Shown here: positions 55,391 through 64,000 of the stretch, in pieces
How the letters are laid out: each line of letters begins with the position of its first letter
Numbering within the stretch: the stretch's first letter is position 1
DNA from: Turnera subulata
Lineage: Eukaryota > Streptophyta > Magnoliopsida > Malpighiales > Passifloraceae
Reading direction: 5' to 3'
Length of the DNA stretch: 64,000 nucleotides
Assembly: GCA_028386065.3 (NCBI GenBank)
Contig: JAKUCV010004472.1
Location: 62,001 to 126,000 of the forward strand
Made by a program: the position numbers and the translations under genes
Notes under the pieces: generated by a model
Seen by the model: only the letters and a program-made list of their open reading frames with translations
The model's database searches: none
What the model was told of the DNA's origin: nothing

Positions 55391-58300
55391 GTGTCAGTAC
55401 AGAGTTCTGTGGCTAGTGGTGCCGTTTCTTCTGGTCCGAATAGTGGAGGCGGACAGCAGGGTCGAGGTCGTAGGGGTTCTAGAGCTCCTAACCGCGAGGG
55501 AGCGACTCAGTCTGCTACAGCTCCTAGGGTTTATACCATCACCCGGGAGGAGGCTGCTGATACCCCAGACGTTATAGCAGGTACATTTATGGTTTTTGGT
55601 CAGTATGCACATGCTTTAGTTGATCCAGGCTCAACACACTCTTTTGTATCACGTGCATTAATGACCACTCATAACATAGAAGATGATAACCTTAGTAGGC
55701 CCCTGAGAGTCCGTTTACCCACAGGTGATATAGTAGTTGTTGATCGAGTTTGTAGAGATGTATCGATAGAGTATGATAGTGAGAGTTTTCCTTCTGATCT
55801 TGCTGTTATGGACTTGGGAGAATTTGATGTTATTTTAGGCATGGATTGGTTATCCAGACACCAGGCGGTACTTGATTGTCGGGCCAGGGAAGTGTCTTTG
55901 TCTTCTCTGTTGGGGCATAGATTGGTGTTCGTTGGAGAGCGAAGAGCTCTATCGGCGTGTTGTATCTCGGCCATCCAAGCTTTCAGGATGATCTGAGAGG
56001 GTTGTGATGCTTTTCTAGCTCATGTGGTCGATTCTTCGATACTAGTACCTGGAGTGGAGGATATTCCAATTGTTCGGGAGTTTCTTGATGTGTTTCCTGA
56101 TGATCTACCTGGGTTGCCTCCGGAGCGGGAGGTGGAGTATACAGTTGACTTGGTACCGGGAGTTGCACCGATTTATATACCGCCCTACAGGATGGCTCTG
56201 ACAGAACTTCAAGAGTTGAAGAAACCACTGAAGGAGTTATTGGATAAGGGTTTCATTAGACCGAGCATCTCACCATGGGGTGCCCCGGTCTTGTTTGTGA
56301 AGAAGAAGGATGGCAGTATGCGGATGTGTGTGGGCTATAGGCAGTTGAATAAGGTGACTGTGAGGGTTTTTCCTTAATAGCGGGTCCCATGACTAAGTTG
56401 TTGAGGAAAGACTGTACTTTTGTTTGGGATGACCGTTGCCAGAAAAGTTTTGAGGAGTTGAAGAGTCGGTTGACTTCTGCACCAGTTTTGACTGTTCCGA
56501 GACCCGGAGTGGAGTACACGGTGTTCAGTGATGCTTCTGGTTTGGGCTTGGGATGTGTTTTGATGCAGGAGGGTCGGGTGATTGCTTATGCCTCCAGGCA
56601 GTTGAGAACTCACGAGAGGAACTATCCGACCCATGATTTGGAGTTAGCTGCTGTGGTCTTTGCTTTGAAGATCTAGAGACACCATCTGTACGGTGAGAAG
56701 TGTCGGATTTTCACAGATCATAAGAGTTTGAAGTACATCATGACCCAAAGGGAGCTTAATATGAGCAAGAGACACTGGATTGAGCTTCTGAAGGACTATA
56801 ATTGTACTATCGAGTACCATCCGGGCAAGGCCAATGTTGTTGCAGATGCATTGAGCCGGAAGAGAGTGGCTTCTACGGATGAGGACTCAGTTTCTTATGC
56901 TTTGCCTTCGTTGGTGGAGCTGAGGTCATTGGATGCACAGTTAGAGGTGGATGTTACTGGAGCGTTGCTTGCCAGTTTGAGTATCTGGCCGACCTTGCGG
57001 GATGAGATCATGGAGTTGCAGTTTGGTGATCCTCATCTAGCGGAGTTGCAGGATAAGGCTCTCGGTGGAGAGAGTTCTAGTTTCTATGTACGGGAGAATG
57101 GTGCTTTGATGACCGGTGATCGGTTGTGTGTTCCAGACGTCGATGACATGAGGAGGTGGATCATGGATGAAGCGCACAACGCGCCATATGCTATGCATCC
57201 GGGTAGCACCAAAATGTACCAGAACTTGAAGAGTCATTATTGGTGGCCCGGGATGAGAAGGATGTTGCAGAGTTTGTGGCTCGTTGTATGACTTGTCAGC
57301 AGGTGAAAGCCGAGCATCAGGCTCCTGCCGGCAAGTTGAGATCTTTGACTATTCCGCAGTGGAAGTGGGAGCATATCACTATGGACTTTGTGATCGGGTT
57401 ACTGAGGACCCGGAGTCGACATGATGCCATCTAGGTCATTGTTGACAGGTTGACCAAGTCAGCTCATTTCCTACAGATTCAGCAGACGGATACAATAGAT
57501 AAGCTGGCGAGGTTATATGTTTCGGGTATTGTCCGTCTACATGGAGTTCCAGTATCCATTGTGTCGGGCAGGGATCTGAGGTTTACTTCCCACTTTTGAA
57601 AGAGCTTACAGTCAGCTTTGGGTACTAAGCTGAATTTCAGTACTGCATTCCATCCGCAGACCGATGGGCAGTCAGAGAGGACTATACAGACACTAGAGGA
57701 TATGCTTAGAGCTTGTGTGCTCAACTTCAGTGGTTCTTGGGATGAGACATTACCGTTAGTTGAGTTTGCCTATAACAACGAGTATCACTCCAGTATCGGT
57801 ATGGCGCCTTATGAGGCTTTGTATGGACGGAAGTGTCGTAGTCCGATTTGTTGGGATGAGGAAGGTCTGAGACAGGTAGTTGGTCCAGACCTAGTTCAGG
57901 AGACTGTTGATCTGATCGAGGTGGTTAAGTAGTGCATGAGAGCTGCTCAGGACCGACAAAAGAGTTTTGCCGATAAGCATCGTCGGGAGATGGAGTACAG
58001 TGTAGGTGACAGAGTTTTCCTTCGTGTTGCTCCCTGGAGAGGTGTTATCCGGTTTGGGAGGAAGGGCAAGTTGAGCCCTCGTTATATTGGTCCTTATGAG
58101 ATCATAGAGCGGATTGGTCCGCTGGCCTACAAGTTGGCTTTACCGGAGGAGCTGTCACGCACACATGATGTATTCCATGTTTCGACGCTGAGGCATTATC
58201 GGTCTGATCCTAGTCATGTTGTAGCCCCGACAGAGGTGGAGGTTTCTGAGGATTTGACCTACGTTGAGGAGCTGGTGGAGATTTTGGCTCAAGAGGTGCG

Positions 58301-58415
58301 GCAGTTGAGGAGCCGTACCATTCCAATGGTTGGGTCAGATGGAGCCGCCATTCTCCGAATGAGGCTACTTGGGAGGTTGAGTCCCACATGAGAGAGCAGT
58401 ATCCACATCTGTTCT
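55391..58415 (+). pseudogene. Chromovirus pol with RT core deleted
   Basis: Protease VDPGSTHSFVS (about 55618) and VILGMDWLSRH. RT N-terminal part [22 protein letters not shown] (56050), [29 protein letters not shown]. At about 56362 the text jumps to [14 protein letters not shown], so the palm with the YVDD box is missing. RNase H has [15 protein letters not shown] and [10 protein letters not shown]. Integrase keeps [27 protein letters not shown], a core with MDFV, SGRDLRFTSHF and HPQTDGQSERTIQ, and DRVFLRVAPWRG. A chromodomain (YVEELVEILAQE, RSRTIP then RWSRHSPNEATWE after a shift near 58331) ends it. Stops at 56676 and 57434 (TAG for usual Trp), about 57597 (TGA for Trp) and 57930 (TAG). 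Confidence 0.9.
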
Positions 58416-58467
58416 GATTTCATACCTTGTAATTTCGAGGACGAAATTTTAATAAGAGGGGTGGAAC

Positions 58468-61400
58468 TGTAACGCCCCGAATTTTCAAAATTTGATTTTT
58501 GGAATTTTCGGAACTTTTATTCCAATTTTGCCCTTAAGGAATTTCCGGATTTTTGGACTAGGAAAATAAATTACTTAACCTTGGTTATATCAATAATAGG
58601 TCGTTAGTGTGATGGGTACGGCTTTCGTTGGATTCAAAACGAGTATCGGGAGGAAACGCGGGGTTTACCGTAGTTCTGGTTAAAACTCCGTCGTTTTGAG
58701 TTTGAAAAAAAAAGAGTTGACTGAGCAGCCAGGGTTGACTGCACCTAAGTGAACGACAAGTCGTTCACCCAGGCCAGCCAACCCTAGCCGCCTCCCCCTC
58801 CTTCTTTTTCTTTTCTCTTTTCTTTTTCTTTCTCCCTTCTTCCTTCTCTTCCTCTCCTGCCGCAGCCGACCCCCTCTCCCTCTCTCTCTCTTTTCCTCTC
58901 TCCCTTCTCCTCTCCTCTCCTACAACTCCTCTCCCCAAATCGAACCCTACCGTTCCTTAAACGCTAATCGCCGCCACCGTCGTCTTCTATGGAGAACCCG
59001 AGGGCGCCTCGGATTGTGTGCGTGTCTTGGGCTCGGGAGGGCCGAGCTGCTCCATCGTCGTCGTCGCCGCCCACCGTCGAGTCTCCGGCCTGTTGTCGAA
59101 GCAAGGGTTGCAAAGAGGAGGCCTTTGGGGCTTGGGCGAGTCGGAGTCGAGTGCGTGGACGCGACGAAGGGTTACCGCCTGCGTTTCCGGGTAAGCCCCG
59201 TCGTCTCTCTCTCTTCTCCTTTTCTTTTGCTTGGCCGATTTTGTGCTAACTTGGTTGCTGGTTGTGTTTGGATCGGTGGCGGGCTTGTGGTGGTTGTCGG
59301 ACATGCTCTGGGTGGCGGTTGTGCAGTGGTCTGGTGGTTTATTTGGGGTCTTGGTCGTCACTGGTTCCTCCCGGCAGATGTGTTGTGTTCGGGCAGAGGT
59401 GCTTCACGGCTCGGGCTTTGGTTGCGGACGGATTTTGGGCAGCGAGTGTTTCGGGTGAGAATCCAATCTGTCCGTTTCTTTTTCCTTTAATTTGTGATGT
59501 TGCCTGCAGTGGGTTTGTAGTGAATGTTGTTGTTGTTGGATTCTGGCAGTTTGGGGGAACTCCGGCGAGGTTGACCAGAATCCAGCGAGGCTCGGGAATT
59601 TTCCGGCGAGGGCTCGGGTTTTTGTTCCGGCATTTAACAGTATTACCTTGATGTATAATTTGTTGTACACTCATGGCATGTATTATTTATTCTGAATTGG
59701 GTTGTACTAATTGTATTTTACATAGTAGAAACTGAGAGCGGGAAGCGAGTAACTTGTGACCGGTTTTTCCGACGCGGGTAGAACCTTTAGGACGGTAACT
59801 CGGGCTCGGGTAAAACCCTAAAATGGAAAATTAGTTTAAATTGGGCCCAGGCCCGGTGACGAGATTTTATGACTTAATTTGATAACCTTTGGACTTGGGT
59901 AACGGGCTTTAAGCCCAACTTCATAATGGGCATTAGGCCCGGGATTCAGTTTTGGACTTAGATGGACCTTAGGTCCCGAAACTCGTTATGGACTTTAAGG
60001 AATGGGCTTTAAGCCCAAATTCATAAATTGGGATAATTGCAGACTTGTGGAAGAGGGCTTTAGGCCGAGAAATTATTTCGGGTTTAGATGGGCCTAAGCC
60101 CGATTAACTTTAGGTCATTATCTTTTGGAGTCTTTAGTGAGGAGATATACCCTTTTTGGGCTTAGACCCTGAAATTGCATAATCTGGTAGTTTGGGTCAG
60201 GTTTCACTCAGTTGAGCATATAGGTATCATGCATGCACGGTTTGTGATAATTGTTTTGTAATATTTGTGTGTGCCGGTATTCAGGCACGGGTAATACCTC
60301 GGGAGCTAGAGGATCTGTTTTGGGGAAAGCTCCACAGGAAAATCGACGTTGAGGTGACTTTATAAGTCTTTTTATGTTTGTATGCATGTGCTTGTTAGAA
60401 TGGTCTGTTTGAGTTACATGCCGTGTTTGCTAACATGTTGTGATCTGTATTGTGTGCCTATGTGTTTCTATTTGTCGGATGGGTATGATTTTAAATTGTT
60501 ATGGAATATAACATGTGGAGTGATTTTGGGTGATCTGTGTGATGTACTGTGGGTTGGAAACCCGAATGTTTGAATGAGATAATAATTCACACAACCCTGT
60601 TAAATCACAACTCTTGGCACACATGAACTTATAAGTATTAATAAGAATAATGTACAATAGAAGATAGGCTACTGTGTGCTGATGACCGGTTGGTTCGAGC
60701 GGGAGGTGATACCCCTCGGGTTTGCATGCGGGATAGCATGGTATATGCGGTTTAGCATATGGGTCTGTGTTGACCGATTTCTACCTCCCTCCTTCTACCT
60801 CCCCCTTTCTACCTCCCTCTTTCTCTCTGTCTCTCTCTCTCTCTCTCTATGGTGATATTTGGGCTTTATGCCTGGTTATTTTGGGCTTTCACCCTGGTTG
60901 TCTCATGAGACGGGACCGAGCTCGACGCACACAGTAGGGGGCCCTGAATAATAAATATAATAAGAAAACTTAACACACAACAGATGAAAGATATAAACTG
61001 TTTGCTTTAAGTGGTTGGCATGTTAGTACTGGTTATTGTGTGTTTGCTTACTTGTGTTTGTTTCTCTACTTTCCTTTCGAACTTGCTTTGCACACCTACA
61101 TAACTAGATTTATACTGCTCACTGAGTAGGCGACTCACATAATCGCCATCTTTGTTTTTTCCAGACTCTTAGTTAGCGTGCAGTCTCTCTCTTCCTTTCC
61201 GGAGTACGGACGTGGTTATCCTAGCAGGTAGCTGTGCTTCTTCTCCCGGTTGGATCCATAGAGCCGACTTGCATAACATTTTCTACTTTTGTTTTTATTT
61301 TATCCTTATCTTCCGCTGCGTTGGATTTTGTTGAGATGTCATTCTTGATTCTGATTACATTGTCGGCGAGTTGCCGGGGTTTGACTCTCGATGTTATTTC

Positions 61401-61587
61401 GGCTGTTTGCCGCGTTGATTTATGGCTGGATATGCCAATTTACTTTTGTTCATTATGACATCTCGGTTTTATAAGATTTTCAGATAATGTTTTGGTGTTG
61501 GATTTCGTGTCCCGGGTTTCAGGGGCATTTTGGTAAATTCCTCATGTTTAAGTATTTTATTTGAAAAATTGGGACACGGGCGTTTCA
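58468..61587 (+). repeat. 3' LTR of the chromovirus
   Basis: 3120 bp. An ATG at 58989 opens a short GC-rich frame with a GGTAAG-like donor after it, but the same ATG is ACG in the 5' LTR, so it is not a conserved gene. The TGGGCC/AGCCCA array recurs at about 59838-60170. Confidence 0.92.
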
Positions 61588-62720
61588 TGGCATCCCATAC
61601 CTCTGAACCCTATCCAGACCACACTCCACCGAAACACAAGATGGGACCTCCACCACTGATACATCAAACGTTAGGTCACCAGTCTTGGATTTGAACGACC
61701 TCGCGATAGGCTCCTTATAGGTAGTTAAAACCTGGATTTTGGCCACCTCTAAAGTATCACCACTACATAAGTCGTTAAACAGTCTAATAAACCTCCCAAA
61801 CCTGACAACAATCTGGCTAAAAAACACCACGCACCAAGCTTGAGGGGGAGTCCCCGACACATTCAACCAACACTTCTTGTGAGTAGTGTGATCACCAATT
61901 TCCTTTTGTTTGAATAGGTCAAAAATACCTCAGAAATAGACTCCAAAGCCTTAACACAAGCATACCCTATCTTGATGCAATGGAAACTAATGCATAACTG
62001 CCCCCTAAATATTTGACACTAGTATATGACTTTGATAGAGCATGAATGAAATCATAAACGTTTGCAACTTCAATCCCATCCCTCAACACCCCAAAAGCAC
62101 ATGACTTCAAGAACTCCAAGCACTCCTGGGAAGGAGCGAAATCAATACTCACACCCTTGCTCACAACAGGTCCTTCGGCGACCTGTTTCTCCGGCGCAAA
62201 CCGACCAACAGCCTGTGAGAGTGAGACACTCTCACTAACAGCACTTCTTCTCACACCGCCATGAGGATTAGACTCCTTCACCCTGCTGTCGCCACTCGGT
62301 GAGCACACCTTCTTGCTAAATTAGCTTTGAAGGGGCCAACAGGAGACCTCAAACCGTTAATTCTGTCGATAATTTTATGGATCCTACTCGTACTTTCAAA
62401 CTTAACAAAACTATACCTTGCACCGCTCCACGATGGCCTCCGAGGAAGGAAGACATCGATGACTCCTCCCAATCCAACGAACTACCTATAGACATCCACC
62501 GAAAAACCACGGCCCTGATATATTCTCCACATAGTACATTTTGCCTTCCTTTATTGCCCTCTGAATCAAAATCCCTCCATCGTCTAGAAAAGAACATGAG
62601 CAGTGAATCGCTCCATGATCGGCTATTTCAACTGATGAGAAGACGCCGACCATGAATTCCCCTTCCTTCCTCCTTCTTTCTTGCCCACTTTGACATTTGA
62701 AATTTTCAGAGGATTTCACG
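61588..62720 (-). mobile_element. LINE 3, segment 4 (ORF1 start)
   Basis: Minus strand. ORF1 may start at the ATG at 62653. An RRM-like fold follows: MYYVENISGPWFF, then after shifts VIDVFLPRRPSWSGARYSFV and IIDRINGLRSPVGPF (62540-62280). The ORF1 middle region contains a serine-rich stretch and LNVSGTPPQAW-like motif (61866). It joins across the chromovirus to segment 3 at RYGM/PGAGGSL. The 5' limit is approximate. I could not find a LINE target duplication matching the left flank at 24922. Confidence 0.78.
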
Positions 62721-62794
62721 TGCCCACCCGCCCTTAATTTCGGTGCCTAAGATGCTTTGAAACCAATAACAAGCCAAAACCATCACAAGAAGGA

Positions 62795-63238
62795 ATGATA
62801 AGTATCTTTGGCTTGCTATTCACGATGGCATTCCCACCTAGAGACATCCTCTCCATAGAGGTATCATTCCTTCCAGAAATTCCTTGTGCATTTTATATAG
62901 ATAACTCTTACACCATTGCATTTTATATATATAACTCTTCCAGGATCATTTGCTACACCATTGCCCCTTTTTTTGGTGTGTTTGGTGCAAGCTTTGCCAC
63001 TGGTGCGGCATCGCATGGGTTCCACCCTCTACTATTTTGGATTTCCTTCCTCAATGGATGTGTTGTCTACTCTTACTCATAATAATACTTGTTTTGCATG
63101 CCATTAATTTGTCTCTCTGGTTGGAAAGAAATAACGGGTTTTTAACTTCTTCCAACAAGCACAGATCGCCTGTTTGATACTGTGCCTCTTACAACTTTTT
63201 GGATCAAAGCTCTACGACCTTAGCAAAAAAATAAATAA
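62795..63238 (+). mobile_element. 5'-truncated LINE tail
   Basis: The plus strand encodes a zf-RVT start (KYLWLAIHDGIPT, RGIIPSRNSLCILY) and the ORF2 C terminus (CKLCHWCGIAWVPPSTILDF, INLSLWLERNNGFL) with shifts. It ends in AAAAAAATAAAT at about 63238. Its orientation is opposite to the LINE 3 segment beside it. Confidence 0.68.
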
Positions 63239-63919
63239 AAGCTCTACAACCCTCTTTTACTTTTTTGTGTTTGTGCCACGAGAACGGACGGACCAGTGAG
63301 CTTTGGCCCTTAAGTGAGTTGAATCTTCTAAAATATGCTACAAGCCAACCCATAAAAGTTAACAAAGGCAATGGGGCGTGGAGAACGAGGACATGGGAAG
63401 GAAAAGGGTGTGGCCGAAAAAAAAAAAGAAATTATGAGAGTTAATACCCGTTTTGAACTAAAACGTGCTAAATTAGTCGCCATTTTGATCATCAATTTGG
63501 TAAGAAAATTTTAACCTCCATTATAATTACTTCCTTTGAGCAAAAAAATTATTATTTACTTTCTCTGGCTGCGTAACTTTTTTACCCCCAATTGGTAGTG
63601 GTCCCACTGAGGTATGGAGCTAAGAAGGGTTTAATTGCTAAGATACACTTCTAACATATAGCATAAAAGAATGCTACAATATATTTATTAAAATAGAAAG
63701 ATTATTCAGTTGGTAATACAATTGAAAACAAAACAATTAAAAACAGGTGACTTCCAGTGTCTCTTGCTCATTGGACGTCTTCCAGAGACAGAGAGGGCGC
63801 CTACGGCTGGGTTTCAAATAAGGATTCCTTTCCTCCTGCTGTTCTTCCTCATCCTAATAATATAATGCGGTGTTAACTCGTTTTTGTCTCCTCCTCCAAC
63901 TTCTTCTATTTCTTTATCT
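63239..63919. other. Unassigned AT-rich DNA
   Basis: I see no domain, RNA gene or element end. The last 100 bases become C/T-rich, as plant 5' UTRs often do. Confidence 0.45.
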
Positions 63920-64000
63920 ATGCCTGCCATTTCGCCACCTGTCCTACGCATGACTGCTTCTGCTATGCATGCCTTCCAAACGCTACCTAAGATTATGCAT
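63920..64000 (+). CDS. Possible gene start running off the window
   Basis: ATG at 63920 opens 27 codons (MPAISPPVLRMTASAMHAFQ...) to the window edge, after a C/T-rich stretch. There is no homology signal; it may be chance. Confidence 0.25.
   Translation, partial: MPAISPPVLRMTASAMHAFQTLPKIMH

Larger units (their letters stand above)
51011..61587 (+). mobile_element. Chromovirus (Gypsy, probably Tekay lineage) with 3.1-kb LTRs
   Basis: 10,577 bp with LTRs of 3113 and 3120 bp (TGTAACGCCCCG...GGGCGTTTCA) and a perfect target duplication TGGCA (51006-51010, 61588-61592). Internal gag-pol is on the plus strand with order protease-RT-RNase H-integrase-chromodomain, followed by TTTCGAGGACGAAATTTTAA and a purine tract. 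The RT core is deleted and the frames have several TAG codons, so the copy is dead. It splits ORF1 of LINE 3. Confidence 0.94.

Noticed and set aside
58989..59651. Gene-like GC-rich open frames in the chromovirus 3' LTR
   Set aside because: The ATG is not present at the matching site of the 5' LTR and the frame differs; both strands give open frames because of composition.

Overview
The window is nuclear DNA from a flowering plant. It shows spliced-type genes with AT-rich introns, plant Copia, Athila and chromovirus LTR retrotransposons, plant L1-type LINEs, a hAT-type non-autonomous element and a CACTA end. I cannot name the species. Most of the 64 kb is transposable-element sequence. Only two stretches look like plausible non-LTR-element genes: a two-exon DUF223/RPA-like OB-fold gene on the minus strand at 157-1591, and an intact small secreted cysteine-rich (knottin-like) peptide gene at 12065-12271. 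A third possible gene start runs off the right edge at 63920.

Layout. 1-3660: AT-rich DNA with the DUF223 gene, whose intron is a degenerate A-rich repeat array. 3672-5708: decayed plus-strand LINE. 5978-6847: hAT-type non-autonomous element with an 8-bp target duplication. 7077-11902: Copia element 1, with two identical 220-bp LTRs and a perfect 5-bp TSD, inserted into the promoter of the cysteine-rich peptide gene. 12724-13942: two 5'-truncated LINE copies. From 14166 to about 62720 there is one large nest. LINE 2 (minus strand, 14166-15499 plus 23394-24922) is split by Copia element 2 (15500-23393). LINE 3 (minus strand) is split into four pieces (24923-26631, 33068-33373, 48233-51010, 61588-about 62720) by three LTR retrotransposons: a non-autonomous Gypsy-like element (26632-33067), an Athila element on the minus strand (33374-48232) and a long-LTR chromovirus (51011-61587). 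Removing the three insertions leaves a nearly complete L1-type LINE of about 5.9 kb. 62795-63238 is another LINE tail. The rest is unassigned.

The elements share three features. Four unrelated LTR elements carry a primer-binding site matching or one base from TGGTAGCGGAGC, not the usual plant TGGTATCAGAGC, which points to an unusual host initiator tRNA acceptor stem. Their reading frames are broken mostly by TAG codons at CAG or TGG positions, a pattern expected from deamination of methylated cytosine. The LINE 3' ends share an AATAAAG signal close to a CATAAAA tail.

No rRNA, tRNA or CRISPR feature was seen. All calls come from reading the sequence and from knowledge of the families; no database was searched.
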